The notes: generated by a model not told the origin, from the sequence alone. A stretch of DNA of 64,000 bases from Xanthomonas rydalmerensis (GCF_033170385.1 NZ_CP126170.1:520001-584000), one strand, 5' to 3'. Counted from the first letter of the stretch, positions 39,863 through 49,583 are shown. Made by a program: numbers and translations.

Positions 39863-41311
39863 ATGGACTGGAGCAAGTACCGCACGGCCACCTACGACGA
39901 GCTGATCCAGTCCGGTGGGCAGCCACGTCCGGCTGCGCGCCGGGTCATCGAGTACCTGTCCAGCCTCAGCGGACGCGAATTGTCCGAACGCCAGCTCGCC
40001 GCCGACGTCGCCGCGCGGGTCATGGGCATCACCTTCACCGTCTACTCCGACGGCCGCAACGTCGACCGCACGCTGCCGTTCGACCTGATCCCGCGGGTGA
40101 TCCCGCTGCACGAATGGCAGCGCACCGAGGCCGGGCTGAAGCAGCGCATGCGCGCGCTCAACCTGTTCATCGGCGACATCTACGGCGCCCAGCGCATCGT
40201 CAAGGACAAGGTGTTCCCGGCGATGCTGCTGGAGCACTCGGTGAACTTCCGCCCGCAGTGCGTGGGCATCACGCCGGCGCTGGGGGTGTGGGCGCACGTG
40301 TGCGGCTCGGACCTGGTGCGCGACGCCGACGGCACCCTCTACGCGCTGGAGGACAACCTGCGCATCCCCAGCGGCGTGTCGTACATGCTCGAGAACCGCA
40401 TGGTCGCCAAGCGGGTGTTCCCGGAGCTGTTCGAGACCAGCGCGATCCTGCCGGTGGACGACTACCCGGCGCAGCTCTACGACACCCTGGCGGCGCTGTC
40501 GCCGCGTCCGGGCGACCAGCCGGTGATCGCGCTGCTGACTCCGGGCATCTTCAACAGCGCCTATTTCGAACACGCCTACCTGGCCCAGGCGATGGGCATC
40601 GAACTGGTCGAGGGCGACGACCTGTTCGTGGCCGACGACGATTGCACCTACATGCGCACCGTGTACGGGCCGCGCCGGGTCGACGTGATCTACCGCCGGG
40701 TCGACGACCTGTTCCTGGATCCGGAGGCGTTCCGCGCGGACTCGGTGCTGGGCGTGGCCGGGCTGATCCGCAGCTGGCGCGCCGGCAAGGTGGCGCTGGC
40801 CAATGCGCCGGGCGCCGGCGTGGCCGACGACAAGGTGGTGTTCGCCTACGTGCCGAAGATGATCCGCTACTACCTGGACGAGGAGCCGATCCTGCCCAAC
40901 GTGCCCAGCTACCTGTGCCACGACGACAGGGACCGCCAGTACGTGCTCGAGCACCTGGACGAGCTGGTGGTGAAGCCGGCCAACGAGTCCGGCGGCTACG
41001 GCATGCTGATCGGCCCGCGCTCGACCACGCGCCAGCGCGAGCAGTTCCGCAAGCTGATCCTGGCCGACCCGCGCAACTACATGGCGCAGCCGACCCTGGG
41101 CCTGTCCACCGCGCCGATCGTGACCGACGCCGGGCCGGCGCCGCGGCACCTGGACCTGCGCCCGTTCATCCTGTCCCGCGACGACGTCTACGTCACCACC
41201 GGCGGGCTGACCCGGGTGGCGATGGAGGAGGGCTCGCTGGTGGTCAATTCCTCGCAGGGCGGCGGCGCCAAGGACACCTGGGTGGTGGACCTGGACGAGG
41301 AACTGGACTGA
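39863..41311 (+). CDS. Circularly permuted type 2 ATP-grasp protein
   Basis: The 482-aa protein matches the circularly permuted ATP-grasp family: MDWSKYRTATYDELIQSGGQ, LFIGDIYGAQRIVKDKVFP, YALEDNLRIPSGVSYM, then VVKPANESGGYGM and the terminal SSQGGGAKDTWV. Such proteins are predicted to form amide bonds using ATP. AAGGGG before ATG 39863 supports the start. The stop shares one base with the alpha-E gene start (TGATG), so the two are translationally coupled. The usual third partner, a transglutaminase-like gene, is not next to them. Confidence 0.93.
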   Translation: MDWSKYRTATYDELIQSGGQPRPAARRVIEYLSSLSGRELSERQLAADVAARVMGITFTVYSDGRNVDRTLPFDLIPRVIPLHEWQRTEAGLKQRMRALNLFIGDIYGAQRIVKDKVFPAMLLEHSVNFRPQCVGITPALGVWAHVCGSDLVRDADGTLYALEDNLRIPSGVSYMLENRMVAKRVFPELFETSAILPVDDYPAQLYDTLAALSPRPGDQPVIALLTPGIFNSAYFEHAYLAQAMGIELVEGDDLFVADDDCTYMRTVYGPRRVDVIYRRVDDLFLDPEAFRADSVLGVAGLIRSWRAGKVALANAPGAGVADDKVVFAYVPKMIRYYLDEEPILPNVPSYLCHDDRDRQYVLEHLDELVVKPANESGGYGMLIGPRSTTRQREQFRKLILADPRNYMAQPTLGLSTAPIVTDAGPAPRHLDLRPFILSRDDVYVTTGGLTRVAMEEGSLVVNSSQGGGAKDTWVVDLDEELD

Positions 41312-42252
41312 TGCTCTCGCGCGTTGCCGACAACCTCTACTGGTTCAGCCGCTACGTGCGCCGCGCCGAGACCACCGCGCGGCTGGTCGGCGTGGGCAGC
41401 CTGCTGCAGCTGGACCTGCCGCGCTCGGTGCGCTTCGCCTGGCGGCCGATGATCGACACGGTCGGCGCCGGCGAGATCTTCGCGCTGTGGTTCCCCAACG
41501 CCGGCGATGACGTCGGCGACGCCGACGTGGTGCGCTTCCTGCTGCTGGACGAACGCAATCCGTCCTCGCTGCGCACCTCGGTGCAGCACGCGCGCGAACT
41601 GCTGCGCGGCATCCGCGACACCCTGCCGCAGGAGATCTGGGAGGCGGTCAACGACCTGCATCTGTACATCGACGCCAACGGCGAGCGCAGCGTCGGCCGC
41701 CGTTACCGCATGGAGTTCCTGGGCCACGTCACCGACGCCTGCCTGAAGGTGTCCGGGCTGCTGACCGCCAACGTCAGCCGCGACATCGGCTTCCAGTTCC
41801 TGCGCCTGGGCACGGCGATCGAGCAGGCCGACATGACCACGCGCATCATCGATGCCGGCGCCTCGGGCCTGATCACCCCGCGCAAGGCCGACGACCGCGA
41901 GGCCTACCAGGCGATGCAGTGGATGAGCGTGCTGCGCGCGCAGGCCGCCTACCAGATGTACCGCCGGCACGTGCGGCAGCGCGTCACCGGCGAGCAGGCG
42001 CTGCGTTTCCTGCTGCAGAACAACGACTTCCCGCGCAGCGTGCAGTTCTGCCTGGTCCGCGCCCAGCACATCCTGCCGACCATGCCGCCGCGGCCGCCGG
42101 TGGAGCGCGCGCTGATGCGCATCAGCGGGCTGGTGCGCAATGCCGACCCCGCCTACCTGGCGCAGCACAACCCGGCCGGGTTCATGGACGAGATCCAGAC
42201 CCACCTCGGCCACCTGCACAACGCCATCGCCGAGGCTTACTTCAGCTCCTGA
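41311..42252 (+). CDS. Alpha-E domain protein (ATP-grasp partner)
   Basis: The 313-aa helical protein starts MLSRVADNLYWFSRYVRRAE, the diagnostic alpha-E opening, and continues with paired Arg/Asp helices (LRTSVQHARELLRGIRD; LRLGTAIEQADMTTRIIDAG). The family is known only from its fixed linkage with circularly permuted ATP-grasp proteins and is expected to work with them in peptide or amide synthesis. It overlaps the ATP-grasp gene by one base. No terminator is certain after it. Confidence 0.92.
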   Translation: MLSRVADNLYWFSRYVRRAETTARLVGVGSLLQLDLPRSVRFAWRPMIDTVGAGEIFALWFPNAGDDVGDADVVRFLLLDERNPSSLRTSVQHARELLRGIRDTLPQEIWEAVNDLHLYIDANGERSVGRRYRMEFLGHVTDACLKVSGLLTANVSRDIGFQFLRLGTAIEQADMTTRIIDAGASGLITPRKADDREAYQAMQWMSVLRAQAAYQMYRRHVRQRVTGEQALRFLLQNNDFPRSVQFCLVRAQHILPTMPPRPPVERALMRISGLVRNADPAYLAQHNPAGFMDEIQTHLGHLHNAIAEAYFSS

Positions 42253-42442
42253 GGTGCCCCGGGGCGCCGCCGGGCCTGAGGCCGGCGGCCCGGCGTGGCC
42301 CTTGCCAGCCGGGGCCTTTCTATGCCTAGCCCACCATCGCCTTCCCCTAGGCGGTGCACGTGCGTAGGCGTATGGTACGCGGCGGCCGCGCCGGACCCGG
42401 CCGGTAGACAGTTTTATGAATAGGCGATTCCGGCGCCGGAAC

Positions 42443-42473
42443 TTGCCCCATCGACTGGCCGCAGAGCTAGAAT
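42443..42473 (+). promoter_or_regulatory. Possible promoter of the GH3 gene
   Basis: TTGCCC and TAGAAT stand 19 bases apart, a longer spacer than ideal, and would start transcription just before the TGTAAACG operator. The assignment is tentative. Confidence 0.35.
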
Positions 42474-42482
42474 TGGCGGCTA

Positions 42483-42498
42483 TGTAAACGTTTTCTCA
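42483..42498. promoter_or_regulatory. LacI-type operator upstream of GH3 gene
   Basis: TGTAAACGTTTTCTCA is an imperfect palindrome around a central CG, the form bound by LacI/GalR-family repressors. It sits 10 bases before the GH3 ATG and partly over the leader, where a bound repressor would block transcription. It differs from the TAGCGCTA boxes of the xylose locus, so a different regulator, not encoded here, probably binds it. Confidence 0.55.
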
Positions 42499-42507
42499 AA
42501 GGACCCC

Positions 42508-44682
42508 ATGGCTTCGGATCGTATCGAATCGCTCATCGCCCGCATGACCGTCGAGGAGAAGGTCGGCCAACTCGGCGTTTTCGCCGACATGGTGCGCCCG
42601 TTCGCCCCCGACGTGAATCCGGAAGCCAATGTCCGCAATGCCGACGAGGTGCTGCAGCAGGTGCGGTCCGGTCTGGTCGGCTCGCTGTTCAATGGCGGCG
42701 GCGCCGAGTCCGGCCGCATGATCCAGCGCGCAGCGCTGGAGAGCCGTATGGGCATTCCCGTGATCCTGGCCGCGGACGTGATCCACGGCATGCGCACGGT
42801 GTTCCCGATCCCGCTGGGCGAGTCCGCCAGCTTCGAGCCGGACCTGGCCGAGCGCACCGCGCGCGCCACCGCGGTCGAGGCCACCGCCGCCGGCATCCAT
42901 TGGACCTACGCGCCGGCGGTGGATATCGCCCGCGACCAGCGTTGGGGGCGCGGTGCCGAGGGCGCCGGCGAGGACGTGGTGCTGGGCTGCGCCTTTGCCG
43001 CCGCACGGGTGCGCGGCTTCCACGGGCCGGACCTGCGCGCCGACGATGCGCTGCTGGCCACGCCCAAGCACTTCGCGGCCTACGGCGCGGTCGCCGCCGG
43101 CATGGAATACGCCAGCGTCGACATCTCCCCGCAGACCCTGCGCGACGTGCACCTGCCGCCGTTCAAGGCCGCCTTCGAGGCTGGCGCGCTGAGCGTGATG
43201 ACCTCCTTCAACGACATCAACGGCGTGCCGGCCAGCGCCAACCACGAACTGCTGACCGAGATCCTGCGTGGCGAATGGAAGTTCCGCGGGGTGGTGGTCT
43301 CGGACTACACCGCCGACATGGAGCTGATCGCGCACGGCTATGCCGCCGACGAGCGCGACGCGACCAAGAAGGCGTTCCTGGCCGGCATGGACATGAGCAT
43401 GCAGAGCGGCTTCTACGCCGCGCACCTGCCGTCGCTGGTGGAGGACGGCGAGGTGCCGATGGCGCTGCTGGATGCGTCGGTGCGCCGCGTGCTGGAACTG
43501 AAGGAGGCGATCGGCCTGCTCGACGATCCGTACCGCTCGCTGGACCCGGCGCGCGAGGCCGACCAGTCGCACATCGCCGCGCACGATGCGCTTGCGCGCG
43601 AGGCGGCGCGGCGTTCGATCGTGCTGCTGAAGAACGACGGCCCGGTGTTGCCGCTGCGCAAGCAGGGGCAGAAGATCGCGCTGATCGGCCCGTTCGTGCA
43701 GGACCGCGACAACATCGAGGGCTGCTGGACCCTGTTCGGCGACAAGAGCCGCTACGTGACCCTGGAAGCCGGCGTGCGCGCCGCGCTGGACGACGCGCAG
43801 GCGTTGACTGTGGTGCCGGGCTGCGCGCTGGAAGCGCCGCTGGACGGCGGTATCGAGGCGGCCGTGGCCGCCGCGCGCGCCGCCGACGTGGTGGTGCTGG
43901 CGCTGGGCGAGCCGCAGCGCTACAGCGGCGAGGCGCAGTCGCGCACGCAGATCGTGCTGCCGCCGGCGCAGCAGGCGCTGGCCGAGGCGGTGGCCGCCAC
44001 CGGCACGCCGCTGGTGGTGCTGCTGCGCAACGGCCGCGCGCTGGCACTGCAGGGCGCGGTGCGCGACGCCGCGGCGATCGCGGTGACCTGGTACCTGGGC
44101 ACGCAGACCGGCCCGGCGGTGGCCGACGTGCTGTTCGGCGACTACAACCCGTCCGCGCGCCTGCCGGTGAGTTTCCCGCTCGACGCGGGGCAGCAGCCTT
44201 ACTTCTACAACCACCCGCGCACCGGCCGGCCGGAACTGCCGACGATGAGCGAGTTCAAGTCGCGCTGGCGCGAGGTGCCGAACGCGCCGCTGTATCCGTT
44301 CGGCCATGGCCTCGGCTATACGCAGTTCGTCTACGGCGCGCCGCAGCTCGACCGCACCCAGGTCGGCTGGGACGATACCCTGACCGTGACCACCCGCATC
44401 GACAACGTCGGCGAGCGCGAGGGCGAGGAAGTGGTGCAGCTGTACATCCACGATCGCGTCGCCAGCCGGGTGCGCCCGGTGCGCGAGTTGAAGGCGTTCC
44501 GCAAGGTGCGGCTGGCGGCAGGCGAGGGCATGGAGGTCAGCTTCACTCTCGACCGCCACGCGCTGGCCTTCACCGGCCGCGACGGGCAGTGCGCGGCCGA
44601 GCCGGGCCTGTTCGACCTGTGGGTGTGCGCGTCGGCGGCCAGCGGCGAGCCGGTCGCGTTCGAGCTGCTGCCGCAGGCCTGA
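42508..44682 (+). CDS. Glycoside hydrolase family 3, probable beta-glucosidase
   Basis: The 724-aa enzyme has the GH3 barrel (residues 1-330), with the nucleophile Asp266 in VVVSDYTADME, a second alpha/beta domain and a C-terminal fibronectin-III-like domain. It has no signal peptide (MASDRIESLIARMTVEEK), so it hydrolyses imported beta-glucosides or oligosaccharides in the cytoplasm. AAAGGA upstream supports ATG 42508. A LacI-type operator lies immediately before it, suggesting induction by a sugar. It is BglX-like in length, but sugar specificity cannot be told. Confidence 0.93.
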   Translation: MASDRIESLIARMTVEEKVGQLGVFADMVRPFAPDVNPEANVRNADEVLQQVRSGLVGSLFNGGGAESGRMIQRAALESRMGIPVILAADVIHGMRTVFPIPLGESASFEPDLAERTARATAVEATAAGIHWTYAPAVDIARDQRWGRGAEGAGEDVVLGCAFAAARVRGFHGPDLRADDALLATPKHFAAYGAVAAGMEYASVDISPQTLRDVHLPPFKAAFEAGALSVMTSFNDINGVPASANHELLTEILRGEWKFRGVVVSDYTADMELIAHGYAADERDATKKAFLAGMDMSMQSGFYAAHLPSLVEDGEVPMALLDASVRRVLELKEAIGLLDDPYRSLDPAREADQSHIAAHDALAREAARRSIVLLKNDGPVLPLRKQGQKIALIGPFVQDRDNIEGCWTLFGDKSRYVTLEAGVRAALDDAQALTVVPGCALEAPLDGGIEAAVAAARAADVVVLALGEPQRYSGEAQSRTQIVLPPAQQALAEAVAATGTPLVVLLRNGRALALQGAVRDAAAIAVTWYLGTQTGPAVADVLFGDYNPSARLPVSFPLDAGQQPYFYNHPRTGRPELPTMSEFKSRWREVPNAPLYPFGHGLGYTQFVYGAPQLDRTQVGWDDTLTVTTRIDNVGEREGEEVVQLYIHDRVASRVRPVRELKAFRKVRLAAGEGMEVSFTLDRHALAFTGRDGQCAAEPGLFDLWVCASAASGEPVAFELLPQA

Positions 44683-44864
44683 GCGCCGCGGCGCGGGAGT
44701 GCGGCAAGTCCTGCCGCCGCCGCGTCGATGGACGTGAATACGCGACGTGTCTACCGGACCCGTCGCCGTGACGTGACCGCGGCCACGCCCTGGCCGCGGC
44801 ATGCTTGCCGTGCACGCGGCGTCTGCTAGGTTCGGTATTCGACCCCAACCGATAGGTGCACGTC

Positions 44865-46010
44865 ATGCAACGGACTCCCCTGGGTTTGGCTTGCGCGCTG
44901 GCCATGGGCCTGGCGATCTCGGCGGCACACGCCGCACCCGCCGACAAAGCGGCCGAGCGGCGCGGCGACTGGCCGTTCTCGGCGACACCGGTCGCTACTT
45001 TCAACGAACCGTGGGCGATGAGCTTCCTGCCCGACGGCACCGCCTTGGTCAGCGAGAAGGGCGGCACGCTCAAGCGCATCGACCCGGTCAGCGGCCACAC
45101 CGGCACGGTCAGCGGCGTCCCGGCGGTGGCCTATGGCGGCCAGGGCGGCCTCGGCGATGTGCTGCCGCATCCGGGCTTCGCCAAGAACGGCTGGGTCTAC
45201 CTGAGCTACGCCGAACCCGGCAGCGGCGACACCCGCGGCGCGGCGGTGATGCGCGCCAAGCTGACGTTGGACACCAGCGGCGGTGGCACCCTGTCGCAGC
45301 AGCAGGTGATCTGGCGGCAGCAGCCCAAGGTGTCCGGCAACGGCCACTTCGGCCATCGCCTGGCGTTCGGCCCGGACGGCAAGCTGTGGATCAGCTCCAG
45401 CGAGCGGCAGAAGTTCGATCCGGCGCAGGACATGAGCGGCAATCTGGGCAAGATCGTGCGCCTCAACGACGACGGCAGCGTGCCGGCCGACAACCCGTTC
45501 GCCAACCGCGGCGGCGTCGCCGCGCAGGTCTGGTCGCTCGGCCACCGCAATGTGCTCGGCCTGGCCTTCGACGCCAATGGCCGGTTGTGGGAGCACGAAA
45601 TGGGTCCGGCCGGCGGCGACGAACTCAATCTGATCCAGCGCGGCGCCAACTACGGCTACCCGATCGTGTCCAATGGCGACCACTACGACGGCCGCCCGAT
45701 TCCCGATCACAGCACGCGCCCGGAATTCGCCGCGCCCAAGGTGAGTTGGACGCCGGTGATTTCGCCGGCGGGCTTCGTCATCTACAACGGCAGCCGCTTC
45801 CCGCAATGGCGCGGCAACGGCTTCATCGGCGGCCTGTCCTCGCAGTCGCTGGTCCGGATCGAGTTCAATGGCGAGACCGCACGCGAAGCGGCGCGCTACG
45901 ACATGGGCCAGCGCATCCGCGAAGTGGAGCAGGGGCCGGACGGCGCACTGTGGCTGCTCGAGGATGGCGCGGGTGGACGCTTGCTGAAGTTGCAGCCGCT
46001 GGAGAGTTGA
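44865..46010 (+). CDS. PQQ-dependent soluble aldose sugar dehydrogenase
   Basis: The 381-aa protein has a signal peptide ending AHAAP and the six-bladed propeller of YliI-type aldose dehydrogenases, seen in [52 protein letters not shown] with the catalytic His-Arg, and [13 protein letters not shown]. It oxidises sugars in the periplasm with PQQ. ATG 44865 follows AGG; GTG 44856 is an alternative. The gene stands alone, 180 bases after the GH3 gene. No PQQ synthesis gene is in the window. Confidence 0.93.
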   Translation: MQRTPLGLACALAMGLAISAAHAAPADKAAERRGDWPFSATPVATFNEPWAMSFLPDGTALVSEKGGTLKRIDPVSGHTGTVSGVPAVAYGGQGGLGDVLPHPGFAKNGWVYLSYAEPGSGDTRGAAVMRAKLTLDTSGGGTLSQQQVIWRQQPKVSGNGHFGHRLAFGPDGKLWISSSERQKFDPAQDMSGNLGKIVRLNDDGSVPADNPFANRGGVAAQVWSLGHRNVLGLAFDANGRLWEHEMGPAGGDELNLIQRGANYGYPIVSNGDHYDGRPIPDHSTRPEFAAPKVSWTPVISPAGFVIYNGSRFPQWRGNGFIGGLSSQSLVRIEFNGETAREAARYDMGQRIREVEQGPDGALWLLEDGAGGRLLKLQPLES

Positions 46011-46216
46011 TGCACGCGCCAGGCAGCGGCGGTTGCGTCGCTGCCTGGCGAGGGCATTCGTGCGCGTTGACGATGGTGCGATCCCGTGCGGTGTGGGTGG
46101 GCGTGCAACGTCACCCAGAAAGCAACACGGTTGTTCGATCTCTCGCAGGCAATGGTGCGGCCGACGGCCCTCTGTTCCGGCAGCCATTTACGAGAGACCG
46201 GGTGCGCGAGTGCAAC

Positions 46217-46246
46217 AAAAACGCGACACCCAAAAACGCGACGCCC
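46217..46246. repeat. Two tandem copies of a 15-base unit
   Basis: AAAAACGCGACACCC is followed at once by AAAAACGCGACGCCC, differing by one base, just before palindrome copy 3. Confidence 0.7.
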
Positions 46247-46253
46247 ATGCGTC

Positions 46254-46317
46254 GTAGGAGCGGCTTTAGCCGCGACAGTTTTCTCGGGAAGGCCTATCGC
46301 GGCTAAAGCCGCTCCTG
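46254..46317. repeat. Dispersed palindromic (REP-like) element, copy 3
   Basis: Arms TAGGAGCGGCTTTAGCC and reverse complement, with one changed base near the outer end (CTCCTGC), flank a 21-base centre. It forms a pair with copy 4 in the same gap. Confidence 0.88.
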
Positions 46318-46477
46318 CAAGTTCTGATAATTGCGCGCCTGTGTTAGAGGCCGCCCGCCTTTTTTTGCGGACCACGTGCTCCGCGCCGCCGATGTGCTGA
46401 CAAGCCGGAGCAACTCAAGCTAGGCCGCAATTCGTCGCCACATTCCCGGATGCAGGCATTGCATCCACGACAGCGTC

Positions 46478-46549
46478 GTAGGAGCGGCTTCAGCCGCGAC
46501 GGTCTGATGGTCGATGCCACCTGCCGGTCGCAGCTGAAGCCGCTCCTAC
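46478..46549. repeat. Dispersed palindromic (REP-like) element, copy 4
   Basis: The 23-base arms beginning GTAGGAGCGGCTTCAGCC differ at one internal position (GTCGCAGC against GTCGCGGC) and flank a 26-base centre. It ends about 40 bases from the stop of the oppositely oriented small gene. Confidence 0.88.
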
Positions 46550-46591
46550 GCTGTTTTTCCTGCGGTCATCGGATAACGCGGAAAGCCGGCG

Positions 46592-46900
46592 TCATTCTCC
46601 GTTGCCAGCGCGCTCCCAGGCGCGCCGCACCGCGTGGCGGGCCTTGCTCCAGCTCAGCGTCTGCGAGCCCTTGTTCTGGTCCCAGTCGCGGTGCAGTTCC
46701 GCTTCCACCTGTTCGTAGGCGCGGTTGAAGTCGCGGATGCGCGCCTCGTGGCCGGCGTGGTAGGCGGGCTCGTAGTCTTCGAATCGCTCGCCTTCGCTGT
46801 AGTAGGGCTCGTCGGCGAAGCGATCGCGCCAGTACTGCGAGATAGTGCTGCGATCCTCGTCGTTGGGCGCGCGGCCGGGAATCTGATACGGAACGCTCAT
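46592..46900 (-). CDS. Conserved hypothetical acidic protein, 102 aa
   Basis: The product starts MSVPYQIPGRAPNDEDRSTI and is rich in Tyr, Asp and Arg (YWRDRFADEPYYSEGERFED, YHAGHEARIRDFNRAY). It has no signal or membrane segment. GGAGA before ATG 46900 supports translation. It resembles small proteins of proteobacteria annotated only as conserved hypothetical, some of them near stress-related genes, but I do not recognise a function. The neighbour at 47703, also a small stress-like protein, is not in the same operon. Confidence 0.75.
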   Translation of the reverse strand: MSVPYQIPGRAPNDEDRSTISQYWRDRFADEPYYSEGERFEDYEPAYHAGHEARIRDFNRAYEQVEAELHRDWDQNKGSQTLSWSKARHAVRRAWERAGNGE

Positions 46901-47068
46901 CGTGGGTCTCCGTTGCTGTGAATGCGCTCCACGCTAGCCAGGCGGCCGTTAATCCGGTCCCTGCGCGGCGTGATCGCGATATGAAACATTCATGCCTTCT
47001 GGCAGGCTGCGCCGGCGCGCCCGGTGGCTTACGATCCGCCGCTACCTCCCTCTCTTCCGGCACACCCC

Positions 47069-47572
47069 ATGGCCGCCAACGGCATCGCCTTGTTGACCCC
47101 GTACCTAGCCACGGCCGGGGTCGGCTGGCTGTATTACCGGCGCATCCGCCGCTACTTCGGCCGCCAGCCCTGGCAGCCGCGGCGCACCGGTGTGCGGCTG
47201 GGGTTCCTGCTGCTGGTCGCGGCCCTGCTGACCTGGCTGGCCGCGCACTTGCCCGCCGTGCGCCTGGGCATGGCGCTGGGCGCGGTGGGCGGCGCCGCGC
47301 TGGGCGCCTTCGCCCTGCACCACACCCGCATCGAGCTGCAGGACGGCGCGCGCTGTTACACGCCCAACCCGTGGATCGGCGCCGCGCTGAGCGTGCTGTT
47401 GCTCGGGCGCCTGGCCTGGCGCTGGGCCAGCGGCGCGTTCTCCGGCGGCAGCGCGCAGACCCTGCAGAACGCCAGTCCGCTGACCATGAGCATCGCCGCG
47501 GCGCTGATCGCCTATGGGTTGGTCTACGCCGCCGGCCTGTTGGTGCGCATGCGGTCGCTACCGCCGGTCTGA
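47069..47572 (+). CDS. DUF1453/CcdC-like integral membrane protein
   Basis: The protein (167 aa from ATG 47069) has four or five hydrophobic helices, with a short basic loop YYRRIRRYFGRQPWQPRRTG after the first. The arrangement fits the CcdC/DUF1453 group of small membrane proteins. The start is not certain: the frame is open from 47024, but ATG 47069 begins directly before the first helix. It is divergent from the 102-aa gene. Function unknown. Confidence 0.75.
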   Translation: MAANGIALLTPYLATAGVGWLYYRRIRRYFGRQPWQPRRTGVRLGFLLLVAALLTWLAAHLPAVRLGMALGAVGGAALGAFALHHTRIELQDGARCYTPNPWIGAALSVLLLGRLAWRWASGAFSGGSAQTLQNASPLTMSIAAALIAYGLVYAAGLLVRMRSLPPV

Positions 47573-47702
47573 TGAGGGGCGCGCCCACAGATGACGACGC
47601 GATGGCAGTCTTCTCGCGGCGTTTAGGTCTCGCAGACCATCCAGCGCAACGACCTGTGCAGCATCGAGGTCTCGCGCAATGTACCCAGCCGCCGGCGTGG
47701 CC

Positions 47703-48200
47703 TCAGTGCGCGGCGGCAGCCGCTTCGTAGGGCAAGGCCGTGGTACCGGCCGCCTGCAGCGGCGCGTCGGCGGCGTCCAATTGTTCCGGCTCGCCTTCGA
47801 TCACCACCAGGATGCGGCCGGCCTCGATTTCCTCTTCGAAGTTGCGTCGCACCGGGTCCGGCACGGTCGACCCGACCAGGGCCGAGGACCAACTGCCGAC
47901 CAGGGCGCCAGCGATCGCCATGACCCCGGCGCCAGCCAGGGTGATGCCCAGCGGCGGCACCGCGATCGCCGCCAACCCGGCCAGCAGCCCGGCTGCACCG
48001 CCGCCCAGCGCGCCGCGCGCGGCGGCCGGCACGGTGTCGGTCTTGCCTTCCTTGCGGTCGTCGGGGATGGCTTCCAGCTCGATGTCGCCGCGGGCGACCA
48101 GCGACAGGTCGTCGTTGTCGAGGCCGGCGCCGCGCGCGGCCTGCAGCGCACGGGTGGCGGTGGGCAGATCCGGAGCGCTGTAGACGCGGCGTCGTTTCAT
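47703..48200 (-). CDS. Glycine-zipper membrane protein, stress-protein-like
   Basis: The 165-aa protein has a soluble N-terminal part (MKRRRVYSAPDLPTATRALQ), a long Gly/Ala hydrophobic hairpin (ALGGGAAGLLAGLAAIAVPP and LAGAGVMAIAGALVGSWSSA) and a C-terminal soluble part with ILVVIEGEPEQLDAADAPLQ. This layout is like DUF1269-type and other glycine-zipper proteins that are often stress-induced. No partner gene is adjacent. Confidence that it is a real gene is good, but the function is not known. Confidence 0.8.
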   Translation of the reverse strand: MKRRRVYSAPDLPTATRALQAARGAGLDNDDLSLVARGDIELEAIPDDRKEGKTDTVPAAARGALGGGAAGLLAGLAAIAVPPLGITLAGAGVMAIAGALVGSWSSALVGSTVPDPVRRNFEEEIEAGRILVVIEGEPEQLDAADAPLQAAGTTALPYEAAAAAH

Positions 48201-48287
48201 GGCGGTCGGCTCTTGCTGGCGGGCATCCAGCGTCTGGGCCCCGCGGTTATCCGCGCGTGACCTGCGCGCAAGGCGGCGTGAAGGCGT

Positions 48288-49583
48288 TCACGCCGCGTCC
48301 TTGCGCGGGAATCGATAGAACAGCGCACCGACCAGCAGTGCCACGCCTGCCGCAGCCAGGTTCTGCCAGCTGGCGCTGAGCAGCAGCGCCAGCGCCAGCA
48401 ACAGCGCCGCCAGCGGAATCAACGGCCCGCCCGGCAGGCGCAGCGCACCGGGCCGGTCACCATAGCGCCGCGCCAGCACCAGCACCGCCGCGGCGGTGCC
48501 GATGTAGGCGAACAGGCGGGTCACCATCGACAGCAGCGCCAACTGCACGAACGACCCGGACAGGGCCAGCGCCAGCGACAGCACGCCCTGCAGCAGGATC
48601 GCCGCGGCCGGCGTGCGGAAACGCGGATGCACCCGCGCCAGGAACGCCGGGCCGTAGCCGTCCTTGGCCAGCGCGAACAGGAAGCGCGGCCCCAGCATCA
48701 CCGTGTTGCTGGTGGTGCCGAGGATGGAGATGGTGGCGCCCACGGTGAGGATCAGCGCCAGCGCCTCGCCGCCGAAGCCGCTGGCGGCATCGGCCAGCGG
48801 CGTCGCCGACTGCGCCACGTTGGGCAGCGTGCCCTGCGCCACCACCTGCACCGCGGCATAGATCAGGGTGACGGTGACGATCATGGTGATCAGTGCGAAC
48901 GGCACGTCGCGGCGCGGATTGCGGTACTCGCCGGCGGCGGCCGGGATGTTCTCGAACCCGGCGTAGGCGAACAGCAGCAACAAGGCTGCCTCGCCCAGGT
49001 TGCCGACATCGCGCGGGTCCGGAGTCTTGCCCGAGAACGCCCACGACCAGTCCACGTAGAACACGCCGATCGCCACGAACAGCAGCAGCGGCACCAGCTT
49101 GCCGATCACCAGCGCCACGCCGGTGCGCGCGGCCGATTTCACCCCGATCACGTTGATCGCGGTGAGCAGACCGAGCGAGCCGACCACGATGCCCAGGCGT
49201 GCGCCGCCACCGGCCGCGGCCGGCCAGAAGCGCACCACCGCATCGGCCAGGCCGTTGCTCAGCGCGGCGGCCGAACTGATCCGGGTCAGCCAGATCATCC
49301 AGCCGATCTCGAAGCCGGCGAAACGGCCGAAGGCCTCGCGCGCATACAGATAGCTGCCGCCGGGTTCGTCGAAGTAGCTGGCGGCCTGCGCGTAGCACAG
49401 CACCAACAGCGCCACCGCCACGCCGGCCAGCAGCACCGCCCACAGGCTCAGCGGCCCGAGCAGGGCAGCGGTGGCCGCCGGCAGCAGATAGATGCCGCTG
49501 CCGATCACGTCGTTGATCGACAACCCGACGATCTGCCAACGGCTGACCGCACGCACCAGCTCGGGCGCGGGCGCCTGGCTCAC
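48288..49583 (-). CDS. APC family amino acid permease
   Basis: The 431-aa transporter has about twelve helices and the APC opening SRWQIVGLSINDVIGSGIYL with the unwound Gly-Ser-Gly substrate site. GTG 49583 is chosen as start because it overlaps the stop of the upstream L,D-transpeptidase as GTGA, indicating translational coupling; the open frame upstream of it is a shadow. It imports or exchanges an amino acid across the inner membrane. Coupling with a cell wall enzyme might suggest recycling of a wall amino acid, which is speculation. Confidence 0.9.
   Translation of the reverse strand: MSQAPAPELVRAVSRWQIVGLSINDVIGSGIYLLPAATAALLGPLSLWAVLLAGVAVALLVLCYAQAASYFDEPGGSYLYAREAFGRFAGFEIGWMIWLTRISSAAALSNGLADAVVRFWPAAAGGGARLGIVVGSLGLLTAINVIGVKSAARTGVALVIGKLVPLLLFVAIGVFYVDWSWAFSGKTPDPRDVGNLGEAALLLLFAYAGFENIPAAAGEYRNPRRDVPFALITMIVTVTLIYAAVQVVAQGTLPNVAQSATPLADAASGFGGEALALILTVGATISILGTTSNTVMLGPRFLFALAKDGYGPAFLARVHPRFRTPAAAILLQGVLSLALALSGSFVQLALLSMVTRLFAYIGTAAAVLVLARRYGDRPGALRLPGGPLIPLAALLLALALLLSASWQNLAAAGVALLVGALFYRFPRKDAA

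Larger units (their letters stand above)
46011..46591. other. Gene-free stretch with two palindromic elements
   Basis: No gene is supported. It holds a 15-base direct repeat and two copies of the GTAGGAGCGGC palindrome about 160 bases apart. Open frames crossing it are made by the repeats. Confidence 0.65.
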
